Below, in pieces: positions 20,523 through 29,284 of a stretch of DNA of 64,000 nucleotides. Source of the stretch: Acidobacteriota bacterium (GTDB lineage: Bacteria > Acidobacteriota > Vicinamibacteria > Vicinamibacterales > SCN-69-37). Below the pieces are notes generated by a model. That model ran no database searches. It was not told where the DNA came from and saw only the letters and a list, made by a program, of their open reading frames with translations. Within the stretch, counting starts at the first letter, position 1. Every line of letters begins with the position of its first letter. Location: the NCBI GenBank assembly GCA_947467605.1, contig CANIII010000015.1, positions 1 through 64,000 of the forward strand, in the 5' to 3' direction. Made by a program: the position numbers and the translations under genes.

Positions 20523-20921
20523 ATGGTTCCCATGTTCACGTCCGAAGCGGTGACCCGTGGTGTGCGCGTGCTCGTCAATGCCGAGTATGCGGCCGCGCGT
20601 TCGCGGCCGGCCGACCATTATTGGTTCTTCCTCTACACGATCACCATCGCGAACGATGGCGATGACACTGTGCAGCTCGTGACCCGCCACTGGATCATCA
20701 CCGACGGCAACAACCACATCGAAGAAGTGAAGGGGCCGGGCGTGGTCGGCGAACAACCGGTGCTCAAGCCGGGCGAGACGTTCACCTACACCTCAGGCTG
20801 CCCCTTGCGCACGCCGTTCGGGGTGATGACCGGCACGTACCAGATGCTGACCGGCGACGGCGTCGAGTTCGACGCGACCATTGCGCCATTCACGCTGAGC
20901 GAACCCTACACCGTTCACTGA
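20523..20921 (+). CDS. apaG: ApaG domain protein
   Basis: A 132-residue protein (ATG 20523; ATG 20532 also possible), close to the 125 residues of E. coli ApaG. The fibronectin-like fold is recognisable from YTITIANDGDDTVQLVTRHW, IITDGN, GPGVVGEQPVLKPGE and YTSGCPLRTPFGVMTGTY. ApaG is often near apaH; its function is linked to dinucleotide polyphosphate binding but remains unsettled. Its stop codon forms part of a hairpin shared with the convergent aat. Confidence 0.92.
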   Translation: MVPMFTSEAVTRGVRVLVNAEYAAARSRPADHYWFFLYTITIANDGDDTVQLVTRHWIITDGNNHIEEVKGPGVVGEQPVLKPGETFTYTSGCPLRTPFGVMTGTYQMLTGDGVEFDATIAPFTLSEPYTVH

Positions 20922-20944
20922 GACGACTCCCGAGGTCGTCTCAG
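20918..20944. terminator. Hairpin between convergent apaG and aat
   Basis: CTGAGACGAC and GTCGTCTCAG form a perfect 10-bp stem with a 7-nt loop. The TGA of apaG (20919-20921) and the TGA of aat (complement of 20941-20943) lie in opposite arms. No T-run follows on either strand, so terminator function is tentative. Confidence 0.5.
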
Positions 20945-21543
20945 AACTCACAGCGTCGCGCCATGGCCGACGCCAGCCGGACCAAGTATGCCTCGCGCGG
21001 AATCTCCATCGCGCCAAACTGCTCGAGATGCGGCGTGGTCCACTGCGTATCCAACAGACTGAAGCCGCCCGCCTGCAGTCGATCCACCAACGCGACGAGC
21101 GCCACCTTTGACGCGTCGGTGACGCGATGAAACATCGACTCGCCGAAGAACGCACCGCCCAGATGCACGCCGTAGAGGCCGCCGACGAGCACGCCGTCCT
21201 GCCACGCCTCCACCGAATGCGCGAGCCCGCGGCGATACAGCGCCACGTAGCTCTCGATGATCTCCTCACTGATCCACGTGCCGTCATCACGATCGGCCGC
21301 ACACGCGCGCATCACATCCTCAAACGCGCGATCGACCGCGATCTCGAACTTCTGCTGCCGCATGAGCCGAGTCAATCGACGCGACACCATAAAGCCATCA
21401 AGCGGCAGAATGCCGCGCGGATCGGGCGAGAACCAGCCAATGCTGCCGTCTTCCATGCTCATCGGGAAGATGCCCTGCGCGTAGGCCGAGATCAGAAGAG
21501 AAGTATCGATCACAAGGTTTCCAGCTAAGCTTGACTCTAGCAT
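20941..21543 (-). CDS. aat: Leucyl/phenylalanyl-tRNA-protein transferase
   Basis: A 200-residue enzyme starting at ATG 21543 (MLESSLAGNL), preferred to the upstream ATG at 21567 because a TACAAA hexamer lies 6 nt before it. Motifs AYAQGIFPM, WFSPDPRGILP, WISEEIIESY, HSVEAWQDGVLVGGLYGV, FFGESMFHR and LLDTQWTTPHL are those of Aat. It adds Leu or Phe from aminoacyl-tRNA to N-terminal Arg or Lys, marking proteins for ClpAP degradation by the N-degron pathway. Length and motifs are normal. Confidence 0.96.
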   Translation of the reverse strand: MLESSLAGNLVIDTSLLISAYAQGIFPMSMEDGSIGWFSPDPRGILPLDGFMVSRRLTRLMRQQKFEIAVDRAFEDVMRACAADRDDGTWISEEIIESYVALYRRGLAHSVEAWQDGVLVGGLYGVHLGGAFFGESMFHRVTDASKVALVALVDRLQAGGFSLLDTQWTTPHLEQFGAMEIPREAYLVRLASAMARRCEF

Positions 21544-21549
21544 CGGCCG

Positions 21550-21555
21550 TTTGTA
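21550..21555 (-). promoter_or_regulatory. -10-like TACAAA before aat
   Basis: On the minus strand TACAAA ends 6 nt before ATG 21543; no Shine-Dalgarno sequence. Confidence 0.4.
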
Positions 21556-21576
21556 GCAAGGCATCACGGATCCGAC

Positions 21577-23259
21577 ATGACGCGTAAACGCGACTCACCC
21601 TGGTTGCCGAAGTCCGTTATTGCTCTTCGGCACTACTCGTCCGATACCTTCCGCCGCGACCTGGTCGCCGGCATCACGGTAGGGCTCGTGGCGTTGCCCC
21701 TTGCGATGGCCTTTGCCATCGCGTCGGGGCTCTCGCCACAACAGGGCATCTACTGCGCCGTCGTCACCGGCTTCGTGATCTCCGCACTCGGTGGCTCGAT
21801 GGTCCAAATTGGCGGCCCGACCGGCGCATTCGTCGTCGTCATCTCGGGCATCGTGGCGCAATACGGCATCGGCGGCCTGTACGTCTGCACGTTGATGGCC
21901 GGCGTGATGCTGATCGTGATGGGACTTACCGGCACAGGCAGTGCGGTGAGGTTCATCCCGCGGCCCATCGTCATCGGCTTCACCAACGGCATCGCGCTCC
22001 TGATCGCGAGTACGCAGATCCGCGATTTTCTCGGCGTGCAGATGCCGTCGAATCCGAGCGCCTTTCTCGATCGCCTGGTGATGATCGGTCACTACCTGCC
22101 GACGGTGTCCATCCCGGCCGTCACATTGGCGGCCGCGTCGCTCGCAACGATCCTGATCGTCAATCGCTATGTCAAAGTGGTGCCGGGCACCGTCGTCGCT
22201 CTGGTCTTCGGCACACTGGCCGCGTATCTCCTGCATCTGCCGGTTGACACGATTGGCTCGCGCTTCGGCGGTGTGCCGTCGGGCTTGCCGCACATCAGCA
22301 TTCCGCCGATGGAGCCAGGCCTCCTGCTGAAACTGATCTCACCCGCCGTCACCGTCGCCATGCTCGGCGCGATTGAATCGCTCATGTCCGCCGTCGTCGC
22401 GGACCGAATGACAGGCGACCGGCACAATCCCAATGTCGAGCTGATCGCACAAGGCATCGCCAACGTGATCTCGCCGATGTTCGGTGGACTGCCGGCGACA
22501 GGTGCCATCGCGCGCACGGCCACCAACGTGCGCTCCGGTGGTCGCACGCCGATCGCCGGCATCATCCACGCCGTCACGCTCGTCGTCATCCTGCTCGTGG
22601 GTGCGCCACTCGCCGCGAAGATTCCACTCGCGGTGCTCGCGGCCATCCTGATGATCGTCGCCGCCAACATGGGCGAATGGGCGGAGATTCGGCCGCTGCT
22701 GCGGCAAAGCTACACGGATCGCGCAGTGTGGGCCGTCACACTCTTTCTCACGGTCTTTGCCGACCTGACCGTCGCTGTCGAGGTGGGTATGGTCCTGGCT
22801 GCGCTGCTCTTCATTCGGCGTGTGTCAGAGACGACGACGGTCTCGCGCGTCACCGACGACTACGTGCGCGAGAGTAAAGCGCATGTGCTGCAGGACAAGC
22901 CGATTCCGGACGATATGGCGATCTTCCGGATTCATGGACCGTTTCTCTTTGGCTCGACGGATCAGCTCACCCGACTCTTCGACCACGTCGAGTCGATGCC
23001 GGCGATCGTCGCGTTTCGACTGCGCAATATGACGGCGCTCGATGCCACAGGGCTCAAAGCGCTCGAGGATGCCGCGGATCTATTGAAGAGGTCCGGCCGC
23101 CACGCGCTCTTCTGCGGCGCTCGTGAACAGCCAGCTCAGTTGATGCGCGCGTCAGGATTTGCCGATCATATCGGCCCCGACAACATGTGCCCCAATATCG
23201 ACGCGGCCCTGATGCGAGCCGAGTGGATCAGGACTCAGCGCGCGATCAAGGCCGGTTAA
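21577..23259 (+). CDS. SulP family inorganic anion transporter with STAS domain
   Basis: A 560-residue inner-membrane protein. Residues about 15-420 contain 11-14 membrane segments with the SulP signatures GLVALPLAMAFAIASG, GPTGAFVVVISGIVAQYG and GFTNGIALLIASTQIRDFLGV, plus GLPATGAIARTATNVRSGG. The C-terminal STAS domain (about 440-555) includes FRLRNMTALDATGLKALED. It probably takes up sulfate, bicarbonate or a dicarboxylate; the substrate cannot be told. It starts 33 bp from the divergent aat and ends 4 bp before the convergent ferredoxin gene. Confidence 0.94.
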   Translation: MTRKRDSPWLPKSVIALRHYSSDTFRRDLVAGITVGLVALPLAMAFAIASGLSPQQGIYCAVVTGFVISALGGSMVQIGGPTGAFVVVISGIVAQYGIGGLYVCTLMAGVMLIVMGLTGTGSAVRFIPRPIVIGFTNGIALLIASTQIRDFLGVQMPSNPSAFLDRLVMIGHYLPTVSIPAVTLAAASLATILIVNRYVKVVPGTVVALVFGTLAAYLLHLPVDTIGSRFGGVPSGLPHISIPPMEPGLLLKLISPAVTVAMLGAIESLMSAVVADRMTGDRHNPNVELIAQGIANVISPMFGGLPATGAIARTATNVRSGGRTPIAGIIHAVTLVVILLVGAPLAAKIPLAVLAAILMIVAANMGEWAEIRPLLRQSYTDRAVWAVTLFLTVFADLTVAVEVGMVLAALLFIRRVSETTTVSRVTDDYVRESKAHVLQDKPIPDDMAIFRIHGPFLFGSTDQLTRLFDHVESMPAIVAFRLRNMTALDATGLKALEDAADLLKRSGRHALFCGAREQPAQLMRASGFADHIGPDNMCPNIDAALMRAEWIRTQRAIKAG

Positions 23260-23263
23260 GTTT

Positions 23264-23611
<348 letters not shown>

Positions 23612-23617
23612 ACCGCG

Positions 23618-23623
23618 ATCTTA
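23618..23623 (-). promoter_or_regulatory. -10-like TAAGAT before the ferredoxin
   Basis: On the minus strand TAAGAT ends 6 nt before ATG 23611, consistent with leaderless transcription; no Shine-Dalgarno sequence. Confidence 0.5.
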
Positions 23624-23637
23624 GTCGTGTTTTTGTG

Positions 23638-23690
23638 GAGCCCCGGACCTTTAGGTCCGGGGCTGGCCGGACCTAAAGGTCCGGCCCTCC
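23638..23690. repeat. Tandem pair of GGACCT palindromes
   Basis: Two perfect palindromes lie 2 bp apart: 23641-23662 (CCCCGGACCT-TT-AGGTCCGGGG) and 23665-23686 (GGCCGGACCT-AA-AGGTCCGGCC), bracketed by GGAG and CTCC. The two types are the same as at 13628-13708 but in the other order. The centre dinucleotides are complementary, so either half can also pair with the other. Confidence 0.9.
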
Positions 23691-24707
23691 AATATAACGA
23701 CGCTTGATCGTCGGAATCAGATACTCGCGAAACGCCGACTCGAATCCATACGTGGGCGTAAAGCCCCAGTCGCGTCGCGCGGCCGCATCATCCACATCGG
23801 CCGGCCACGAGTCGACGATGCCCTGGCGCTTCACATCGACCTTGTAGCTGATCTGGGCGCCCGGAAACGCGCGACGCACTTCGGCCTCAACTTCGGCCGC
23901 CGATGGCGCGAACGCGCCGAGGTTGTAGGCCGGCAGCGTCAGCGCAGCGCGCGGCGCCTTGGCCAGTGCCAGCAGCGCGGCGACCCCATCGGGCATGGCC
24001 ATAAACGGAATCTTCGTATCTGGCCGTACGAAACACGCGTACGGCTCGCCTTTCGCTGCGGCGTGAATCATCTCTGGCGCAAAGTCTGAGGTGCCGCCCG
24101 ACGGCACCGTCACCGCGGAGATCAGCCCTGGGAATCGCAGGCCGCGGAAATCGACCTGCCCCATGTGCTCAGCCGACAGTTGCTTGTAGTGCCGCGCGTA
24201 GTACCGGCCAAGTTGCTCGCAATACAACTTGTTACAGCCGTACATCGTCGTCGACTCCGTCCACTGATCTTCCTTCACGCGACCGGCCGCTGCCTTGATC
24301 TCGAGTGACGGCATGCCGTACACCGCGATCGACGACGGATACATGAAGACGACGGGGCGTCCGTGGGTGCTCGACTGTTGTTGCGCGAACTCGAGCAGGT
24401 TCAATGTGCCGCCGACGTTCACTTCGTGTGCCGTGAGCGGTGAGAACTCGGAGCGCGTCGACAGCAGTGCCGCGAGATGAAACACGAGGTCCACTTCAAA
24501 CTCGGCCAGGATGCGCTCGAGCGCCACGCGATCGAGGATCGAGCCGATGATCTCGCTCTTCACCTTCTTCGCGAGCGATGGGTCGAGCGGCGCCAGGTCG
24601 AGCGTGACAATGGCGCGATCGCCGTCGGCAGCCAGCTTCTCGATGAGGCCGTGACCGATTTCGCCACTGGCACCAGTGATCAGAACAGCAGGTTTTCTCA
24701 TGGACAC
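23673..24707 (-). CDS. NAD-dependent epimerase/dehydratase, L-threonine 3-dehydrogenase-like SDR
   Basis: A 344-residue extended short-chain dehydrogenase. The NAD motif is TGASGEIG near residue 11 and the catalytic pair is in MYGCNK (YxxxK). FRGLRFPGLIS, GGTSDFAPEMI and FMAMPDG are typical of SDR-type threonine dehydrogenases, which oxidise threonine to 2-amino-3-ketobutyrate; assignment to that reaction is inference. The start is GTG 24707, directly after the rhomboid stop (ATG 24701 is also possible), so it belongs to an operon. The last residues (GGPDL) and the TAG stop are encoded by the palindrome at 23665-23686. Confidence 0.82.
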   Translation of the reverse strand: MSMRKPAVLITGASGEIGHGLIEKLAADGDRAIVTLDLAPLDPSLAKKVKSEIIGSILDRVALERILAEFEVDLVFHLAALLSTRSEFSPLTAHEVNVGGTLNLLEFAQQQSSTHGRPVVFMYPSSIAVYGMPSLEIKAAAGRVKEDQWTESTTMYGCNKLYCEQLGRYYARHYKQLSAEHMGQVDFRGLRFPGLISAVTVPSGGTSDFAPEMIHAAAKGEPYACFVRPDTKIPFMAMPDGVAALLALAKAPRAALTLPAYNLGAFAPSAAEVEAEVRRAFPGAQISYKVDVKRQGIVDSWPADVDDAAARRDWGFTPTYGFESAFREYLIPTIKRRYIGGPDL

Positions 24708-25523
24708 CTACAGGGCAATCGGGACGAAGATCGACGCGATAATCGAGAGCAGCGACAGCACAATGCACGCCAGCGCGATGGCCATGTGGTTGATGCGCTC
24801 CGGCTTCAGCGGATCAAGGGCCAGCGCTACAAGAAAGCCCCCAATAAAACCACCGATGTGCGCGTAGTTATCCACACCGGCCATCAGAAAACCGAAGATC
24901 ACGTTCGTGATGGCGATCGACCAGGCTTGCGATGAGATGTGGCTTGAGCCGGTGCGGCGGCCGTAGTGCACGAGCGCGCCGAGCAGCCCGAAGATCGCGC
25001 CGGACGCGCCGACGGTCAGCTGCACGCCGAACAGCGTGCTCGCGATGAAACCCGTGACGCCGGCCACCGTGTAGATGATGACCATTCGACCCGGTCCGTA
25101 GAGCTCACCCACCGACGGCGCCAGCATGCGGATGAAATACATGTTGAACACGATGTGCAGCAGGCTCCCGTGCAGCCACACCGCCGAGAGTACCGTCCAC
25201 CAACGGTCCATGACCAGGATCGGGAATCGTCCGGACGCGCCCATTTCAATCAGCGCGTATTGGCTCGGTGAGAGGATCGAGAAGAGACTACCGCCGCCGA
25301 TCGCGCCGCGCGAGAGCAGCAGCGACAACAGAAACGCGATGCCGCAGATGCCAATGACCAGTGGCACAAAGCCCATGTCGTTGCCGAGACGCCGGACCGC
25401 CGTCGCGTACCCCCACAGCCCGGGATTGCGCCGGCCACAGTTGTAGCAACGCTCGTCATTGACGCCGACGAGGTACCCGCACGACACGCACACGACGGAG
25501 CCCGTCGTTTGCCGCTTGAACAT
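24708..25523 (-). CDS. Rhomboid family intramembrane serine protease with N-terminal zinc ribbon
   Basis: A 271-residue protein starting at ATG 25523 (MFKRQTTG), where a TATTCT hexamer lies 7 nt upstream; the frame is open further but is not protein-like there. Residues 9-35 hold a zinc ribbon (CVSCG ... CYNCG). Six membrane segments follow, with WLHGSLLHIVFNMY, the catalytic serine in GASGAIFG (near 175) and histidine in YAHIGGFIGG (near 220). It cleaves membrane proteins within the bilayer; its substrate is unknown. It heads a two-gene unit with the downstream SDR. Confidence 0.93.
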   Translation of the reverse strand: MFKRQTTGSVVCVSCGYLVGVNDERCYNCGRRNPGLWGYATAVRRLGNDMGFVPLVIGICGIAFLLSLLLSRGAIGGGSLFSILSPSQYALIEMGASGRFPILVMDRWWTVLSAVWLHGSLLHIVFNMYFIRMLAPSVGELYGPGRMVIIYTVAGVTGFIASTLFGVQLTVGASGAIFGLLGALVHYGRRTGSSHISSQAWSIAITNVIFGFLMAGVDNYAHIGGFIGGFLVALALDPLKPERINHMAIALACIVLSLLSIIASIFVPIAL

Positions 25524-25530
25524 CCGTCGC

Positions 25531-25536
25531 AGAATA
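25531..25536 (-). promoter_or_regulatory. -10-like TATTCT before the rhomboid gene
   Basis: On the minus strand TATTCT ends 7 nt before ATG 25523. Confidence 0.4.
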
Positions 25537-25583
25537 ACACGCGCCAGCAGCCCCAGCGGCGCGGCCGCGACCACGCATGACGC

Positions 25584-25589
25584 TAGAAT
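25584..25589 (+). promoter_or_regulatory. -10-like TAGAAT before the SDR gene
   Basis: TAGAAT ends 6 nt before GTG 25596, a leaderless arrangement; it is 47 bp from the divergent rhomboid hexamer. Confidence 0.5.
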
Positions 25590-25595
25590 TGCCGC

Positions 25596-26483
25596 GTGCG
25601 CGTCCTCGTCACCGGCGGAACTGGGTATCTGGGTAGCGCCGTTTGCCGTCAACTGACATCGCGCGGCCACACACCGGTGCCGTTCTCGCGTGCCACCGGC
25701 GGCGATGTGCGTGATCGCGAGTCGCTCGTCAGCGCCGCACGTCACACCGACGCGATCGTGCACACCGCCGCACTCGTGAGCGTCTGGCGCCGTCGTGCGC
25801 AAGACTTCGACGACATCAACGTCGGTGGTCTTGAAAATGTCATCGCGGCCGCGCGAGCGGCCGGCCACTCGCGCATCGTCTACACGTCATCGTTCCTGGC
25901 GCTGCCACCGCGCGGGCGCAGCGCGCCGCTCCGCGCCAACGACTATCAACGCACCAAAGCCGATGCACTGATCGTTGCCAGACGCGCCGCCGATGCCGGC
26001 GCGCCGATCGTGTCGATCGTGCCGGGCGTCATCTTTGGTCCGGGCATCGCCTCCGAAGGCAACCTGATCGGACGCATGGTCGCTGACCACCTCGCCGGGC
26101 GACTGCCCGGTCTGGTCGGCCCCGACACGATCTGGTCGTTCGCGTGGGTCGACGATGTGGCGGCGGCGCACGCGGACGCATTGGAAGGCGGTGCACCCGG
26201 CGCGATCATTCCCGCCGGCGGTCACAACCTGCCGCAACGCGCGCCGTTCGAGTGGCTGCAGCGCACGCGTGGGCTGAAACTTCCGCGAACGCTCCCCGCA
26301 TGGGCGGCCACGGCGGCCGGCTACGTCGAGCTCTCCCGCGCCCGGGTAACCGGCCATATGCCCCTGCTCACCCCAGCCACGGTCGACATCTTTCGCTACG
26401 ACTGGCCCATCGACGGGCGACCGAGCGTCCCGTTCGACGTCCAAATGGCTCGCCTGACGGCTGAAATCGCGCCGACGCACTAA
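25596..26483 (+). CDS. NAD(P)-dependent SDR, dihydroflavonol-4-reductase-like
   Basis: A 295-residue extended SDR starting at GTG 25596. The dinucleotide motif is TGGTGYLG at residues 6-13; the active site is YQRTK (Y117, K121), preceded by YTSSFLAL. The fold and the IVHTAALVSVW and NVGGLENVIAAA segments match NAD-dependent epimerase/dehydratase proteins annotated as dihydroflavonol reductases or hopanoid-associated sugar epimerases. The physiological substrate is unknown. It is divergent from the rhomboid gene. Confidence 0.87.
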   Translation: MRVLVTGGTGYLGSAVCRQLTSRGHTPVPFSRATGGDVRDRESLVSAARHTDAIVHTAALVSVWRRRAQDFDDINVGGLENVIAAARAAGHSRIVYTSSFLALPPRGRSAPLRANDYQRTKADALIVARRAADAGAPIVSIVPGVIFGPGIASEGNLIGRMVADHLAGRLPGLVGPDTIWSFAWVDDVAAAHADALEGGAPGAIIPAGGHNLPQRAPFEWLQRTRGLKLPRTLPAWAATAAGYVELSRARVTGHMPLLTPATVDIFRYDWPIDGRPSVPFDVQMARLTAEIAPTH

Positions 26484-26507
26484 CCAGTTCCTCATACCCC
26501 CCGTCGA

Positions 26508-27065
26508 ATGACACAGATGCAGGACGACGCCGCTGCTGTCGCGCTCGCGCGAGACGGCCACGAGGAAGGATTTCGGATCCTTGTAGAGCGGCACAGCCGC
26601 CATGTGTTCCGCCTGGCCTGTCGTATGACGGGCCGGCAGGAAGACGCGGAGGATGTTGTCCAGGAGACGTTCATTCGGGCGTTCCGGCAATTGGGCCGGT
26701 TCGAAGCCCGGTCGAACTTCTCCACTTGGCTTTACCGGATTGCGTACAACTGCGCGATCGATTTCATCCGGGGCCGGCCGCATCGTGAGAACGCAGAAGA
26801 ACGCGAGACCCTGGAGGCCATGAGCGAATCCGTCAGCACACCCGATGCGCACGACATGGTCTACGCCGGGGAGATCAGCGAGCGGGTCCAGACCGCGCTC
26901 GAGGGATTGAGCCCCAAGGAACGGGCGGCCTTTCTGATGCGCCACTACCACGGGCACTCGATTGAAGAAATTGGCGCGTCGCTCGGCATGAAGACGAACG
27001 CCACGAAGCACAGCATTTTTCGCGCCGTAAAGAAGATGCGAGTCGCATTGGAACCCTTGCTATGA
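26508..27065 (+). CDS. ECF-type RNA polymerase sigma factor
   Basis: A 185-residue sigma-70 family protein with region 2 (FRLACRMTGRQEDAEDVVQETFIRAFR ending in NFSTWLYRIAYNCAIDFIR) and region 4 (LSPKERAAFLMRHYHGHSIEEIGASLGMKTNATKHSIFRAVKKMR), without regions 1 or 3. It directs transcription of a stress or envelope regulon. The stop overlaps the next ATG by 4 nt (ATGA), and that gene is a membrane zinc-finger protein of anti-sigma type, so the pair is a classic sigma/anti-sigma unit. Confidence 0.95.
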   Translation: MTQMQDDAAAVALARDGHEEGFRILVERHSRHVFRLACRMTGRQEDAEDVVQETFIRAFRQLGRFEARSNFSTWLYRIAYNCAIDFIRGRPHRENAEERETLEAMSESVSTPDAHDMVYAGEISERVQTALEGLSPKERAAFLMRHYHGHSIEEIGASLGMKTNATKHSIFRAVKKMRVALEPLL

Positions 27066-27865
27066 CGCCACACATCACTGACGACGAACTGATCCTGCAC
27101 TTCTACGGCGAAGCGCCGACCGACGCGCCGAGGATCGACCAGCACCTGGCCCAGTGCGTCGATTGCCACACGAACTGGGCACAGTTGCAGCGCACCCTGC
27201 AGATGGTCGACAGCGCCGACGTCGCGGAAGTGCCAGTCGGTTTCGAACGCGTGATGTGGGCGCGGATTCAGCCGCAACTGCCCCAGAAGACCGCGCGTGT
27301 GTCGTGGTGGTCGCCGAAAGTGTGGGCGCCGGTGGCCGGTCTCGCGGCCGTCATCGCGCTGGCCTTCATCAGCGGCGGGCTCTGGCAGCGCACCGGCGGT
27401 GGCACGACGCCCAAGGTCAATACCGACGTTGCGGATGCAAAGACCGTGCGCGAGCGCGTGCTGTTGTCGGCACTCGGCGATCACTTTGAACAGACCGAGA
27501 ACCTGCTCGTGGAAATCAAGAACGCGCCGGAGCCGGGTGGACCCGGCGGAAAAGATGTGAGGCGCGTGGACCTCAGTTACGAGCAGCAAGCGGCGCGCGA
27601 CCTGATTGCCGCTGGCCGCCTGTATCGCGACACCGCCACGCGCAACGGCGACATGGAACTGTCGTCGGTGCTCGAGGACCTCGAACGTGTGCTGGTCGAT
27701 GTGGCCGGCAGCCCGGAACACATGAACACGCAAGACCTGAAGTCTCTGCGCGCCCGTATCGAGGACGACAGCCTCCTCTTTAAGGTGCGTGCGCTCACGA
27801 CCGCTGTGCGAGAGCGTGAGAAGACCCTGTCAACCCAATCCGCGAAGAGTGTGAGGACCCTATGA
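27062..27865 (+). CDS. Membrane anti-sigma factor with zinc-finger domain
   Basis: A 267-residue protein. The N-terminus has the ZAS motif HxxxCxxC (H28, C32, C35) that binds the ECF sigma factor, then one transmembrane segment at about residues 84-106 (VWAPVAGLAAVIALAFISGGLW). The periplasmic part is charged and probably helical with coiled-coil character (residues about 125-260). It should hold the upstream sigma factor at the membrane until a signal releases it. Its stop overlaps the start of the HEAT protein (ATGA). Confidence 0.88.
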   Translation: MTPHITDDELILHFYGEAPTDAPRIDQHLAQCVDCHTNWAQLQRTLQMVDSADVAEVPVGFERVMWARIQPQLPQKTARVSWWSPKVWAPVAGLAAVIALAFISGGLWQRTGGGTTPKVNTDVADAKTVRERVLLSALGDHFEQTENLLVEIKNAPEPGGPGGKDVRRVDLSYEQQAARDLIAAGRLYRDTATRNGDMELSSVLEDLERVLVDVAGSPEHMNTQDLKSLRARIEDDSLLFKVRALTTAVREREKTLSTQSAKSVRTL

Positions 27866-29274
27866 AGAAATTGTCGATGTTTGCCCTGATGTCTCTATTG
27901 GTGCCGGCCATGGCCGCTGCACAAGCGAAAGTGACACCGCCAACGCCAGTGGCGCCGATCGCAAAGCCCGCGCCGTTTGCGCAGGTGATGATCCCCGATC
28001 TCGACGCGCTGCGCATGAGCAAGGAAGACATGCAGGCGATCGCCGAACGCGCGCGCAATGAAGCCGAATTCAACCTGGCATCCCTGTACAAGGCAGACGC
28101 GTTCGCGCAGACGATGAGCACGAACTTCTCGCAGACGTATTCGAGCGACCGCGAGCGCAGCTTCTACGATCAGGGGCAGAACGCCCTGTCGTCGCGCCAA
28201 TACGAACAGGCGATCACGCGCTTCGATCAGGCGATCCAGTCAAAGGGCACACGCACCGACGGCGCGCTCTACTGGAAAGCGTTTGCGCAGTTCAAGCTCG
28301 GCAAATCCTCGGACGCCAACGCCACGCTCGGCGAGCTGCAGAAATCCTTCAAAGACAGCAAGTACCTCTCCGACGCCAAGGTGCTCGAGGCGGAGATCAA
28401 GCGGACCGGCGGCCAGGCCGCGCGTCCGGAAAACGAAGACAACGAAGATCTGAAGCTGCTGGCGCTGCAGGGCCTCGTCAATTCCGATCCAGAACGCGCG
28501 ATTCCGCTCGTGCAGGGTGTGCTCGCCTCCGCCGGCTCGCTCAAGCTCAAGGAACGCGCGCTCTTCGTGCTGGCGCAGAGCAACTCACCGCTCGCACACA
28601 CGATTCTCGTGAACACCGCCAAGAGCGGCACGCCCGACCTGCAGACCAAGGCCATCAACTACCTCGGGATCAACCGGGGCCGCGAAGGCGGCAAGACAAC
28701 GAGCACCGAGCTCATGGAGATCTACAACGCGTCGCAGAACGATGACGTCAAGCGTGCCATCATCCGCGCGTTCGGTTCCTCAGGCGATCGCGCTGCGCTC
28801 GTGAACGTGATCGGCGGCACGACCGTGACCACGCTGCGTAACGAAGCGGTCAGCCAGCTCGGCTCGGCGCAGGGCGGCACTGAACTCTGGTCGATCTACC
28901 AGAAGGAAGCGAACAAGGACCTCAAGCTGCAGATCCTCAGCACGCTCGGTTCGATGGGCGCCTACGAGCGGATCATCGAAGTAGCGAAGGGTGAGAAAGA
29001 GCTCGAGCTCCGCAATCGAGCGATCCGCAGCCTCGGCAACATGAAGGCCGAGCGCTCTGGCCAGGCGTTGATCGACATCTACGGCAGCGTGACCGACGTG
29101 GACGGGAAGAAGGCCGTCATCTCGGGCCTCGCCAACCAGAACAACGCCGAGGGCCTGATCGCCTGCGTGCGCAAGGAATCCAACTTCGAGCTGAAGAAGG
29201 ACATCGTCAGCCGCCTGAGCAACATGCCGAAGAACAAGGCTGCGCAGGACTACTTGATGGAAATCATCAAGTAA
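27862..29274 (+). CDS. Secreted TPR/HEAT-repeat protein in the sigma operon
   Basis: A 470-residue protein with a signal peptide (residues 1-20). Residues about 85-180 resemble tetratricopeptide repeats (FYDQGQNALSSRQYEQAITRFDQAI), and residues about 195-465 are a run of HEAT-type helical repeats (SNSPLAHTILVNTAKSG, NEAVSQLGSAQGGTELW, RNRAIRSLGNMKAERSGQALIDIY). Such alpha-solenoids bind other proteins. Coupling to the sigma/anti-sigma pair suggests a periplasmic sensor or effector for that pathway; this is inference. Confidence 0.82.
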   Translation: MKKLSMFALMSLLVPAMAAAQAKVTPPTPVAPIAKPAPFAQVMIPDLDALRMSKEDMQAIAERARNEAEFNLASLYKADAFAQTMSTNFSQTYSSDRERSFYDQGQNALSSRQYEQAITRFDQAIQSKGTRTDGALYWKAFAQFKLGKSSDANATLGELQKSFKDSKYLSDAKVLEAEIKRTGGQAARPENEDNEDLKLLALQGLVNSDPERAIPLVQGVLASAGSLKLKERALFVLAQSNSPLAHTILVNTAKSGTPDLQTKAINYLGINRGREGGKTTSTELMEIYNASQNDDVKRAIIRAFGSSGDRAALVNVIGGTTVTTLRNEAVSQLGSAQGGTELWSIYQKEANKDLKLQILSTLGSMGAYERIIEVAKGEKELELRNRAIRSLGNMKAERSGQALIDIYGSVTDVDGKKAVISGLANQNNAEGLIACVRKESNFELKKDIVSRLSNMPKNKAAQDYLMEIIK

Positions 29275-29284
29275 GGATACCGCC

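Noticed and set aside
26461..26508. Autoregulatory ECF promoter before the sigma gene
   Set aside because: No GGAAC-type -35 at suitable spacing and no clear -10; the gap is only 24 bp.
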